Positions 12,177 through 19,898 of a DNA stretch of 32,505 bases are shown piece by piece; position 1 is the stretch's first letter; every line of letters begins with the position of its first letter. A program made the translations under genes and the position numbers. Where the stretch lies: IMG/VR virus record IMGVR_UViG_3300027971_000147, positions 1 through 32,505 of that record, one strand, 5' to 3'. This DNA is from a virus. A model generated the notes under the pieces. It saw only the letters and a program-made list of their open reading frames with translations, searched no databases and was not told the DNA's origin.

Positions 12177-12379
12177 ACAAACGAATCAAAGAATTGGCTG
12201 AACAATGTTGGGATAGAAGACTAGACGGAGTTCATTTTGACCAAGAAAAGTTTGCCGCCCTTGTCGCCGCGCATGAGCGGGAGGAATGCGCCAAGTTGTG
12301 CGAGGAAGTTGGCGACAGGGATACCGATACACATGCCTATGATTGCGCCGTCGCTATCCGCGCAAAGGGAGAGAAATGA
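12173..12379 (+). CDS. AAHERE-type phage protein, 68 aa
   Basis: 68 aa, ATGA overlap with the upstream paralogue. Contains FAALVAAHEREECAKLCEE followed by CAVAIRAKGEK. Sequence similarity to its neighbour is limited to the central helix and the tail, pointing to old duplication or modular exchange. Function unknown; widespread in phages as far as I recall. Confidence 0.75.
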   Translation: MNKRIKELAEQCWDRRLDGVHFDQEKFAALVAAHEREECAKLCEEVGDRDTDTHAYDCAVAIRAKGEK

Positions 12380-12579
12380 AACACTGCTGGTCCAAGAAAC
12401 TATATTACGTATGTTGTCGTTGGATTGATTACCCAAAAGGCGGCGGCAGAAACTTTATTGCAACTAAACATTTAGGTCGTGCGCGGTACTACGCTAAGCG
12501 TTTAAAGCTCAAAGAACGGCAGATTGATGTGTGGGAAAAGGGTAAGAAAAAATATGTTTTGCAAGGGAGTTGGCTATGA
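12376..12579 (+). CDS. Small basic protein, 67 aa, unknown
   Basis: 67 aa from ATG at 12376 (ATGA overlap). Very basic (KRLKLKERQIDVWEKGKKK) with an aromatic beta-rich start (MKHCWSKKLYYVCCRWIDYP). Possibly a DNA- or RNA-binding protein; no motif recognised. Confidence 0.7.
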   Translation: MKHCWSKKLYYVCCRWIDYPKGGGRNFIATKHLGRARYYAKRLKLKERQIDVWEKGKKKYVLQGSWL

Positions 12580-12887
12580 CTGACCGCGAACTTATGCAAC
12601 AGGTGCTGGATGCTTTGGATAGCGACAATCCAGACATACAACTACGCACAGCAGTAGCCCTGCGCAACAGGATGTCGAAACCAGAGCCCCTTAATTTTAC
12701 CCCCGATGTCACCCCCGATGTCACCCCCGATGTGATTGACTGCCCCCGGTGTGGTCATTGCTGCCCACAGTGGGTCGGGCTGACGGATGAGGAGATTGAC
12801 CACGCCGCAGAGCAGTCAGATAACTATGCGTCATTCATTGCTGGTGCTCTTTTTGCACAAGACAAGTTAGAAGGGAAAAACACATGA
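12576..12887 (+). CDS. Protein with TPDV repeats and a cysteine cluster, 103 aa
   Basis: ATG at 12576 overlaps the upstream TGA. The N-terminal helix bundle (DRELMQQVLDALDSDNPDIQ) is followed by three tandem TPDV units, then CPRCGHCC and a C-terminal GLTDEEIDHAAEQSDNYASF block often seen in small phage proteins. The repeat comes from three 12-bp copies at 12699-12734, which makes a flexible linker that could change length by slippage. Function unknown. Confidence 0.72.
   Translation: MTDRELMQQVLDALDSDNPDIQLRTAVALRNRMSKPEPLNFTPDVTPDVTPDVIDCPRCGHCCPQWVGLTDEEIDHAAEQSDNYASFIAGALFAQDKLEGKNT
12699..12734 (+). repeat. 12-bp tandem repeat, three copies
   Basis: ACCCCCGATGTC repeated three times (last base differs in the third copy), encoding TPDV-TPDV-TPDV in frame. 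Confidence 0.95.
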
Positions 12888-13174
12888 ACGAAATAGATTT
12901 AAAAAATAAAATATTAGATTTTTTATTAGAGAACGGTGAGACGCGAGTGCGTGATGTTGAAATTGTAGGGGCAACTAAAAAAACTGTAGGCACCAACCTT
13001 GTTAGGTTGTTTGAATCGGGGGTTCTGTCCCGTAGAAAAGTCGAAAAGAAGTTTGCCTACAGCATTAGGGACAGGGAAGATTTTTACCTGAACAACGAGC
13101 CGGGGTATGCGTATTACTTGCGCAACCTGCCGCGGTCCGCGGTCCACAATCAATTAAGCGAGCAGGCTGCATGA
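12884..13174 (+). CDS. Winged-helix DNA-binding protein, 96 aa
   Basis: 96 aa, ATGA overlap. Residues 5-62 read as a winged helix-turn-helix: a helix (LKNKILDFLLENG), the ETRVRDVEIVGATKKTVGTN recognition region, LVRLFESGVLSRRKVE as the second helix and wing strand. It is a plausible phage transcription regulator. The first 60 bases are notably AT-rich compared with neighbours, suggesting separate origin. The 3' end carries a double GCGGTCC motif (13130-13145) encoding PRSAV. Confidence 0.65.
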   Translation: MNEIDLKNKILDFLLENGETRVRDVEIVGATKKTVGTNLVRLFESGVLSRRKVEKKFAYSIRDREDFYLNNEPGYAYYLRNLPRSAVHNQLSEQAA

Positions 13175-13911
13175 CTCCGCTGATGCGAAAGATATTGTCT
13201 GTCTACCCGGACAATCCTCCTGAGGATTTCAAGTGGTTTGACATGACGGGGATGATGCCGGAGAAGGGCAATGAGACGATGTTGGACGATGTTGAACATG
13301 GTCATTTGCCTTTTCCGCAGTGTTGTTTGATCGGGACGGATTCAATTGGCAATGAGTATTGTCTTTTTGTGGTGGAAAAACTGGAGGAGCGGTTTCGTTG
13401 GGGTGCGACGGGGATTGTGTTTCACAAGGGGTGGATGGAGAACGGGGAGTTAAAGCTACTTCTTGGTAGCAGGGTTCAGTACAAAATTCCGCCGATCCGG
13501 TTTGACATCAGAAATCGAGAGTTGCAGACGCCCAAAGAGATCAAGAATATGGATATGACCACGATAACGGTGGCCACAATTGCGATTTTTTTAAAAGCGC
13601 TGGAGAGAACCCCGGTAACGGCGCACGTTCCGACGTTGGTCAATACATTTACGAACAAGAGGAAGCTTGCTCAGGGCAAACCTGCTACGTATACGTGGAC
13701 GACGTTAGATATTGATCCGAAGACGATTGTGTATCCTAAGGAGCACAAGGGTGGGACGCATGCCAGTCCGCGGTTTCATGAACGCCGGGGGCATTGGCGC
13801 ACGACGAAGTTGGGCAAGAGGGTGTGGGTCAAGAACTGTTCTGTTGGCAATGCGGCGTTGGGAACAGCGTTTCACGATTACCGGTTAGTGAAAGAGGAGC
13901 GAGCAGCATGA
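13171..13911 (+). CDS. Conserved phage protein with RRGHWR motif, 246 aa
   Basis: 246 aa, the largest gene of the plus operon, ATGA-coupled on both sides. The C-terminal third has KGGTHASPRFHERRGHWR (193-210) followed by a basic WVKNCSVGN segment; I recall similar H-x-RRGHWR tails in unannotated phage and actinobacterial proteins. The N-terminal two thirds show no recognisable domain. A DNA- or RNA-related role is possible from the basic tail but unproven. Confidence 0.75.
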   Translation: MTPLMRKILSVYPDNPPEDFKWFDMTGMMPEKGNETMLDDVEHGHLPFPQCCLIGTDSIGNEYCLFVVEKLEERFRWGATGIVFHKGWMENGELKLLLGSRVQYKIPPIRFDIRNRELQTPKEIKNMDMTTITVATIAIFLKALERTPVTAHVPTLVNTFTNKRKLAQGKPATYTWTTLDIDPKTIVYPKEHKGGTHASPRFHERRGHWRTTKLGKRVWVKNCSVGNAALGTAFHDYRLVKEERAA

Positions 13912-14102
13912 TTGGGTTGACACAAGGACAGGCCAGAGAGGTTGCACATGCGGTTGTGCATCTTGGATTGCAGGTGCGGGAGTTACAGCACTTATCGGCG
14001 ACGGAGGCGGAGATTGATGTTATGCGAGAAAAAATGCTGGACATCATGGAGACGGCATTCAATGGAGTGATGTCAACGGTAAAGGATGTTGGTGATGACT
14101 AG
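13908..14102 (+). CDS. Small helical protein, 64 aa, unknown
   Basis: ATG at 13908 overlaps the upstream TGA. 64 aa, beginning MIGLTQGQAREVAHAVVHLG, all-helical with heptad-like spacing, so possibly an oligomeric coiled coil. Not recognised. Confidence 0.7.
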   Translation: MIGLTQGQAREVAHAVVHLGLQVRELQHLSATEAEIDVMREKMLDIMETAFNGVMSTVKDVGDD

Positions 14103-14298
14103 TCCTAGCCTAGAGCCTACTCAGGAGATGTTGGATGGGGCGAAGGCTTATGCGGATTATCGGTTGAGGGCGATCTTAGTGGAGCTTGAGAAGCAAAAGA
14201 AAAGGCATCCTGATCCGATTACGCAGTGGTGTGCCTTTTTTGATGGATATGTTGCTGGTTGGAAAAGGGCAATTTGGAAGGGGCACGGGACATGTTGA
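14095..14298 (+). CDS. Small protein, 67 aa, unknown
   Basis: 67 aa from ATG at 14095 (another ATG at 14086 is in frame but has a poor ribosome site). Starts MTSPSLEPTQEMLDGAKAYA; helical, ending in an aromatic basic stretch (FFDGYVAGWKRAIWKGH). Overlaps the genes on both sides by a few bases. Not recognised. Confidence 0.65.
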   Translation: MTSPSLEPTQEMLDGAKAYADYRLRAILVELEKQKKRHPDPITQWCAFFDGYVAGWKRAIWKGHGTC

Positions 14299-14471
14299 AG
14301 GCAGGGAAGTTTGTCAAGGATTGGGACCTGACGAGTATGAGTATTGGGTATGTGCGCAAGGTTCCGGCGAGGAGTTTTTGTCGGGATATGACCTTGGTGC
14401 AGACAGTGTTGTCGTGGAAGACAGTTCCGAAGATGGGAATATGGAGACGAGTGTGGAAGAAATTGCCGTGA
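14292..14471 (+). CDS. Basic protein, 59 aa, uncertain frame
   Basis: ATG at 14292, AAGGGG eight bases before. 59 aa, very basic with many Trp and Val (VRKVPARSFCRDMTLVQTVL, MGIWRRVWKKLP). It connects the flanking genes by short overlaps (7 bp, GTGA), which favours it. A second open frame covers the same bases, so the choice between the two is not certain. Confidence 0.5.
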   Translation: MLKAGKFVKDWDLTSMSIGYVRKVPARSFCRDMTLVQTVLSWKTVPKMGIWRRVWKKLP

Positions 14472-14713
14472 GTGAGGATGCGCAGAAGATGCGCATACCA
14501 GATTGGATGGGGACGCTTTGCCCGGAGTGCGGAGCGCGGTCCGCGGTCATGGAAACGCGAAAAACGTTATCTGGACCGAGGAGGAGGTTTTTGTGTGAGA
14601 ACGGTCACCGGTTCACAACCGTTGATCATGCGTTAAAGCGGGTGGATCTGACACCACCGCCAACTGGAAGGCCTATTGTTGCAAAGGAGCAAAAAGATGA
14701 AATTTCTGGATGA
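14468..14713 (+). CDS. Second NrdR-like zinc-ribbon protein, 81 aa
   Basis: GTG at 14468 overlaps the previous stop (GTGA). 81 aa. Residues 18-53 follow the NrdR ribbon: C18PEC21G, AVMETRKTL, GPRRRFLC43 and GHRFTTVDH. The fourth zinc cysteine is missing: NrdR has CxxCGxRFTT, here C43-E-N-G-H-R-F, so His47 or another residue may take its place. No ATP-cone. The SAV in GARSAVMET is encoded by a GCGGTCC motif. With the 11267 gene this makes two ribbons of one type in a single operon. Confidence 0.75.
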   Translation: MSEDAQKMRIPDWMGTLCPECGARSAVMETRKTLSGPRRRFLCENGHRFTTVDHALKRVDLTPPPTGRPIVAKEQKDEISG

Positions 14714-14972
14714 TGTGACCCATGATGAATGGTCAAATTCTGCTTCTCGCCTTCGTAGGGAAGGAGGTGCGCACTACAAGCATGAGCAGTATGAGACGTG
14801 GGACGTGATCGAGGATTGGGGGCTAGGATACTTTGATGGAAATGCTGTCAAATATCTAAGCCGTTGGCACCGCAAGGGCACGCCCATCGAGGATTTGAGG
14901 AAGGCTAGGCACTACATTGACAAGCTGATTCAGCTTGAACTGGACAGGGCCGCAAGGAACTCCCTCAAATAA
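14697..14972 (+). CDS. DUF3310 family protein (T7 gp1.7-like)
   Basis: 91 aa, ATG at 14697 with AAAGGAG seven bases upstream, overlapping the previous gene by 17 bp. It has the DUF3310 signature: HYK (26-28), WDVIEDWGL, GNAVKYLSRWHRKG (48-61) and DLRKARHYIDKLIQLE (67-81). In T7 the family member gp1.7 was described as a nucleotide kinase acting on dTMP/dGMP, though most DUF3310 proteins are uncharacterised. A role in nucleotide supply suits its place beside the DNA polymerase gene, which is convergent: its stop abuts the polymerase stop with no gap. Confidence 0.88.
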   Translation: MKFLDDVTHDEWSNSASRLRREGGAHYKHEQYETWDVIEDWGLGYFDGNAVKYLSRWHRKGTPIEDLRKARHYIDKLIQLELDRAARNSLK

Positions 14973-16829
14973 TTACTTAGCCTCTCCCCAACTCGGTCCG
15001 ATTTCTACGTCAACCCGGTTGGGGACTTCCATGGTCACGCAGTTGGCCATGATGTTTGCGGCTTCTCGAGCCTGCGCCTCAGATTTAACGCTGATTGCAA
15101 TCTCATCGTGTACTTGGAGTAGCAGCTTAAAGCCTGCTTCCTCAAGCTTTACCATGGCCATCTTGCACTGATCTGCGGCTGATCCTTGGATCAAGCGATT
15201 TAAGCCCTTATACGAGCCGCTGCGCTTAATCCGTTGTCCGTATTCAATGACCGCCTGTTCGTACGGCAGAGGCTTGTTTGACCCCCACTGCTGTGGCTCC
15301 CACAGGGGGAAGCGACACTTGCGACCAAGAAGAGTACGAATTGCTCCGCCGGAGGCGGGGTTGTCGATGCGTTTCATAACCGCGGTCACCGTTCCTTTAA
15401 GGAAGGCGACTTTGGTGTGAAAGATCTTGGTTAGTTCTTCAGCCTCTTCGACCGAAAGATCAAGTTGGGCGGCGAGTTTATTTTTGCCCATGCCGTACAT
15501 CAGGCCAAGGCCGATGGTTTTGGCAGTCTTGCGTTTGATCCCTGCCATATCGGCGACCATCTGGTGAAAGTCAGTGTTGGGATCTTGTTGATAGGCATCT
15601 ACCATGCTTTCAGCGCCATTCAGGCCTAAAAGGCTCGCGTAGTGAACCAGCAGGCGCGGTTCTTGGGAGGAGAAGTCGTTTGATGCCCAGAGTTGGCCTT
15701 CTTCAGGCATGAACAAACCGCGGACCATGGGTCCGATGATTTCATGGCGAGCGGGCACCTGTTGAAGGTTGGGCGAGTACATGGACAGCCGCCCAGAGAC
15801 GGTGCCGCCTTCATCAGAGCGTAGCTGATTGATGTGTGGGTGGATACGTCCGGTTTTCTTGCTGAAGTCCAAGTAAGGGCGCAGGAAGGTGCCATGGGTT
15901 TTGTCTGTTTCCCGGGCGGTGATGATGAGTTTGCCCAGTTCACCGCATTCCTCGAGGAAGCTCTTGGTGAAGCTCGGAGCACCGGCATCGGTCCGTAAGT
16001 ATTTGACCCCGGCGGCATCGAATGCGGTGGCGATACTTTGCGCGGCCCAGATGTCTACGTGATGCCCGGTCATTTGGTGCAGGCTTTTCTTTGCCTGCTC
16101 GCACTGCCCGATCAGTTCCTCAATCAGATGTTCACACTTGGATCGGTTGAACCGGATACCGCGGCGGGTGATGCCAAGGAGGACGGGCAGAACTTTTGAC
16201 TCGAGATCGTAGATTGATTCAACATCATCTTGGCGCATCTTGACTTTGAAGTGCTGCCACAGACGCAAGGTTAGGGCAGCATCTTGTTCGGCGTACTCGC
16301 CAACGAACATAGCTGGAAGCTTCCAGAGTTCCTTCTTTGGATGCACACCGAAATCGGATGCGGCTTGGCGAAGGCCCTGTTCGGACTTGGTTTCCTTGAG
16401 GTAATCGAAGCCAAGATTGTTGAGCGAAAACGAGAAGCGGTTCTCATCGAGCACAGGAGCCGCGATCATCGTATCGTGGATCTTGCCCTTTATTTCGAAG
16501 CCGCTGGCCCAGAGCCAGCCCACGTCGTAGGCGGCATTGTGGAAGATTTTGTCTGCGCGGGTGGCACAGACCTCAGCCATCCACCGATTAACCATCCGCT
16601 TATCAAGATTCCCGCCGCCAGCATGAGCGATTGGAAAATACCCAGACCAACCATCGACAGCGACAGCGTACCCCACAACAAAGCCATCGTTACGAGGCCA
16701 GCCGGGACCAAACGACTCGAGATTGGGATCGCAGGTTTCGAGGTCAATTGCAATCTCCGTAGCGTTTGACAGGTCAGGGAACGAAGAGGGGGCTACCCAC
16801 TCGCTTTTTAATGGGAAAAGAGTGCTCAC
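14973..16829 (-). CDS. polA: Family A DNA polymerase with 3'-5' exonuclease
   Basis: 618 aa, replicative phage PolI-type enzyme without a 5'-3' exonuclease. Proofreading domain: DLE (D29, E31), FHNAAYD (N98, D102) and YAEQD (Y179, D183), all intact. Polymerase domain: motif A SNDFSSQEPRL with D385, motif B R433-x3-K437-x3-L441-x3-Y445, motif C VHDE (573-576). The residue matching E. coli Phe762 is leucine (L441). It starts with GTG at 16829, overlapping the helicase stop by GTGA, so polymerase, helicase and primase are translationally linked. It should copy the phage genome from primers laid by the neighbouring primase. Confidence 0.98.
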   Translation of the reverse strand: MSTLFPLKSEWVAPSSFPDLSNATEIAIDLETCDPNLESFGPGWPRNDGFVVGYAVAVDGWSGYFPIAHAGGGNLDKRMVNRWMAEVCATRADKIFHNAAYDVGWLWASGFEIKGKIHDTMIAAPVLDENRFSFSLNNLGFDYLKETKSEQGLRQAASDFGVHPKKELWKLPAMFVGEYAEQDAALTLRLWQHFKVKMRQDDVESIYDLESKVLPVLLGITRRGIRFNRSKCEHLIEELIGQCEQAKKSLHQMTGHHVDIWAAQSIATAFDAAGVKYLRTDAGAPSFTKSFLEECGELGKLIITARETDKTHGTFLRPYLDFSKKTGRIHPHINQLRSDEGGTVSGRLSMYSPNLQQVPARHEIIGPMVRGLFMPEEGQLWASNDFSSQEPRLLVHYASLLGLNGAESMVDAYQQDPNTDFHQMVADMAGIKRKTAKTIGLGLMYGMGKNKLAAQLDLSVEEAEELTKIFHTKVAFLKGTVTAVMKRIDNPASGGAIRTLLGRKCRFPLWEPQQWGSNKPLPYEQAVIEYGQRIKRSGSYKGLNRLIQGSAADQCKMAMVKLEEAGFKLLLQVHDEIAISVKSEAQAREAANIMANCVTMEVPNRVDVEIGPSWGEAK

Positions 16830-18319
16830 AGTTGAAAACCTCGATCAGAGCGCCGCGGCATGACAAGATGCAACGACTCTCTCGGTCGAGTTACACCCAC
16901 GTAAAACAAACGATTGATGTTGTCCGAATCCTGCCAATATTCCTCGGCAGACTTTGGACTCAGATCTAAAAGCAGCATCACGTTGTCCGCCTCTCCGCCC
17001 TTAGCACCATGAATGGTTGAAACCTTGATCCTCGAGGTTTCTGAAAACTTCTGCCCTCTGCGTAGCACGGCTATCATGTATGCCTTTTTGTCTTCGCTAA
17101 TCTTTTCTAGTGCTACGTGCCAAATGGCATCGGTTAGCAAACCATGATTATCCTTTAGTTCTTCAAGAGTGTACAGAGCGTATTCATCGCCTTTCTTAAA
17201 CGTACGGTGACCTCGAGCAACGTTTTCCGAACCAAGGTACCGATAAACGCGCCTTACGTTTTCGTACCCAATTTGACCGCCCTTACGCAAGTGTTCCCAG
17301 TCTCGTACCGATTGAACGATATCAGGGCTGATACTAGACACGCCTTGGCGCTCGAACAACGTTCCGTTATTCCTAAGCCACTCGCAAATAGGGTTGAGCA
17401 TGTAACCTGCGCTGGCCATGATTAGCCATTGGCCGTCGTCAATGGCTACGTCTTCGAAGCGACTGTAGGCCTGTACGGAGCCTTCATGAGATCGTGGATC
17501 CCACTTTTTTTCTTGGCGCGTTTTGATTCGGTTGACGATTCGGTTGGCGATTGTGTGAACAGCTTGAGGCACTCGGTAGGACTTCTCAAGCACCCTAATT
17601 GTTCCAGTGAAGGCAAGAAAGCTAGAAACATCAGCCCCAGCCCATAAGTGAATAGCCTGATCATCGTCGCCTGCTATGTAAGTGCGTTTTGCTTTGGTTG
17701 CGAGTATTTCAACCAGTTGCCACTGAAGACGAGACAGATCTTGCGCCTCGTCGATGATGACTGTCTCAAGCGCGGGCAGCGATTCATGCCGACCGATTGC
17801 CAGTTCCAGTAAATCGGTGAAGTCAATCAGATCATGAGCTGTTTTGTAGTGCCGGTAGCTACGCTCAACAAACTCGAAGTGGTGCCATTCGATGGTCATG
17901 CCTGAGTTGTTGTAGTGCTCACGCAGGTCGATACCCTTTATGCGAGCAATATTGATCTCATTTAAGATCGGGTGATCGGCCTTGACCACTTCATCCTCGG
18001 CGGCTATCCCGATTTCCAGCCCTGTTTGCTGCGCAAATTCTTTGTAATGCTCGGCTGACATCATGTTAGTGATGTTGGTGCCAAGGACCATATAGGCCAG
18101 ACTGTGTAGCGTCCTGAAGTAAGGGAAGTCTCGCTTCTCATGTAGATGAGGGAACTTGATGATTGCCCGTTCCTTGGCCTCGTTTGCCGCCTTACGGGTA
18201 AAGGAGAAGTATCCGATGCGGGTGGAATCGACCCCGCTTGCCAGTTCCTTCTCGACTTCATTGAGAAGGAAGGTGGTTTTGCCTGACCCCGGAGGGCCAA
18301 ATACTTTTTGGATATTCAA
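16826..18319 (-). CDS. UvrD/PcrA-like superfamily 1 helicase
   Basis: 497 aa. Motifs in order: Walker A GPPGSGKTT (8-16), FTRKAA (Ia region, 40-45), DEAQD (190-194), GDDDQAIH (217-224), SYR (247-249), STIHGAKGGEADNV (434-447) and FYVGVTRPR (472-480). These are the seven SF1A helicase motifs. It is shorter than UvrD (about 720 aa), so the 1B/2B insertions are reduced. It likely unwinds DNA ahead of the fork or clears recombination intermediates. Start TTG at 18319 overlaps the primase stop (TTGA). Confidence 0.95.
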   Translation of the reverse strand: MNIQKVFGPPGSGKTTFLLNEVEKELASGVDSTRIGYFSFTRKAANEAKERAIIKFPHLHEKRDFPYFRTLHSLAYMVLGTNITNMMSAEHYKEFAQQTGLEIGIAAEDEVVKADHPILNEINIARIKGIDLREHYNNSGMTIEWHHFEFVERSYRHYKTAHDLIDFTDLLELAIGRHESLPALETVIIDEAQDLSRLQWQLVEILATKAKRTYIAGDDDQAIHLWAGADVSSFLAFTGTIRVLEKSYRVPQAVHTIANRIVNRIKTRQEKKWDPRSHEGSVQAYSRFEDVAIDDGQWLIMASAGYMLNPICEWLRNNGTLFERQGVSSISPDIVQSVRDWEHLRKGGQIGYENVRRVYRYLGSENVARGHRTFKKGDEYALYTLEELKDNHGLLTDAIWHVALEKISEDKKAYMIAVLRRGQKFSETSRIKVSTIHGAKGGEADNVMLLLDLSPKSAEEYWQDSDNINRLFYVGVTRPRESLHLVMPRRSDRGFQL

Positions 18320-19845
18320 AACGGGCTCTCTTTACGCTTGGTATGGCTATCAAACGGAGCGCTTTGCCGCTCAAATTTTGGAATCTTCCAGCACCGTACG
18401 GTCCTGCCTTTGAGAAACATGGATACCGGTTCGCCATTCATATCCCGCAACCGCTGGGCAATTTTGGGTGAGGTCATTCCCATAAAATTACTTCGCTTCA
18501 AATGCGCCTCGAGGTCCTTCATCCTGAAGAACGTCTTGGCCTCCTCATCATCGGTCCATGGTCTGCCCATCAAGATCTCATCCCGATCCATGGCCTGCTG
18601 CATGTGAGCGGTGAATTCCTCGAGCAGGTCCATCAACCTGCCTGTCAGGCTGGTGTCCTCTGAAGCTTCACTGATCTGCTCCGTTTCCACCATTTCTTTG
18701 AGCAGGGCATTGAGCATGGCCTCCCAGTCCCGCTTGAGAAGCGTGGGCGGCAGCACATTCAGGCGCTCAACACAGGCCTTTTGAAAGGAGGCTTGAGAGA
18801 ACAGACTCTCGGTATCAAGCTCAATACGACGCCCATTTACATCCAAAAACCACAGGGGCGGCTCGGAAGCATATTTGGACAACGAAGTCAGTTGAGGCGA
18901 GTCAGGACCTGATGCGCCAATACCAAACTTGCGGGTACGGCAAAGGCCGGAGTTGCAAAAGGAGTTTAGTGGAGCGTCTTTGCACTTGTAGTTGTAATCC
19001 TTTTTGCCCACCTGCTTGATGAGAATCTGCACCTCATTGTTGGGCAGGGGCGGGCTCAAGTACTTGTAGTTGTGCTCCACCAGTGCATCTTCCCAAGTCC
19101 CGGGTTGGGAGCGCTTGAGGAAGGTGCCGATGTTAAACAGACCGTTATTTCTGGTGCCTTCCGGAAACCCCTGCATACACAACGCTTGCAGGCAGGGCGG
19201 ACCATCCTTGATCGGTGCGTCAGCAACCTTCGGGGGATCGGGCAGGACAAGGGGTACTTCTTGGGCGTACTTATCGTACAGCGCATAGAACTCCTCGAGC
19301 GAGGCTGCATCGCCTTCATCATTGAATGCGTACCGCGTTCCGCGGTCACCGGCAAAATAAGGCAGGTTCAGGAAGTTCCCTGTGTCGCCGCGGTCAACGA
19401 GAATTTCTGCTTGCTTAGGGAAGATCTCCCGACCGGACTCGCCAAGTAATGCAGATGCATTCTTGAGGTAATCCTGCATGTCTCGAGCAGGAATAGGTTC
19501 CTTGGTGAACAGGAAGACATGTGCGCCGCCTGACTTGCTACGAAACACCACCAGAGGCAGATTCAACGAAGCAATCTTGGCAACAAGTTTCTTGTGATCA
19601 AAGGGGTACTGATCAATATCGATACATCCCCAGATACAGGTGTTGTCTGCCCGTATGGGGATGATTCCGAGAGAGGGCTCAACACCCTCTAGATGCTTGG
19701 TCCAAAGCGCGTCTACGGGCGGCTGACGTATGACCGTGGCCTTTCCCTGCTGCTTACCGTCGCCTCGGGATGTCTCAATTTTATAGGTGCCGTGGGCTAT
19801 ATCAAGGCCACTGAAGATGGCCTTGAATCTGCTGATATCAGTCAT
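18316..19845 (-). CDS. Archaeo-eukaryotic primase (AEP)-type DNA primase
   Basis: 509 aa. The catalytic core shows the AEP triad: GCIDID (D76, D78), SKSGGAHVF (S105-H109) and EILVDRGDTGNFLNLPYF (148-164). This is not a DnaG/TOPRIM primase; it fits the primase-polymerase group found in plasmids, phages and TOTE-type systems. After it, cysteines C218, C288, C297 and C302 (in YKCKD and CNSGLCRTRKFG) could bind zinc or an iron-sulphur cluster, as in primase C-terminal regions. The last 150 residues are helical and may contact a helicase. It makes primers for the phage polymerase; direct polymerase activity is possible. ATG at 19845, weak GAGAAAGAG ribosome site. Confidence 0.88.
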   Translation of the reverse strand: MTDISRFKAIFSGLDIAHGTYKIETSRGDGKQQGKATVIRQPPVDALWTKHLEGVEPSLGIIPIRADNTCIWGCIDIDQYPFDHKKLVAKIASLNLPLVVFRSKSGGAHVFLFTKEPIPARDMQDYLKNASALLGESGREIFPKQAEILVDRGDTGNFLNLPYFAGDRGTRYAFNDEGDAASLEEFYALYDKYAQEVPLVLPDPPKVADAPIKDGPPCLQALCMQGFPEGTRNNGLFNIGTFLKRSQPGTWEDALVEHNYKYLSPPLPNNEVQILIKQVGKKDYNYKCKDAPLNSFCNSGLCRTRKFGIGASGPDSPQLTSLSKYASEPPLWFLDVNGRRIELDTESLFSQASFQKACVERLNVLPPTLLKRDWEAMLNALLKEMVETEQISEASEDTSLTGRLMDLLEEFTAHMQQAMDRDEILMGRPWTDDEEAKTFFRMKDLEAHLKRSNFMGMTSPKIAQRLRDMNGEPVSMFLKGRTVRCWKIPKFERQSAPFDSHTKRKESPF

Positions 19846-19898
19846 CTCTTTCTCGGGGACAGTGGGGGTACTAGCCCATCAGGCTTTCCCCCCGAAGA

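Noticed and set aside
14186-14467. Long N-terminal extension of the second zinc-ribbon gene
   Set aside because: GTG at 14468 overlaps the previous stop in the usual GTGA way; the extension has no ribosome site. The frame choice in 14298-14467 nevertheless stays somewhat uncertain.
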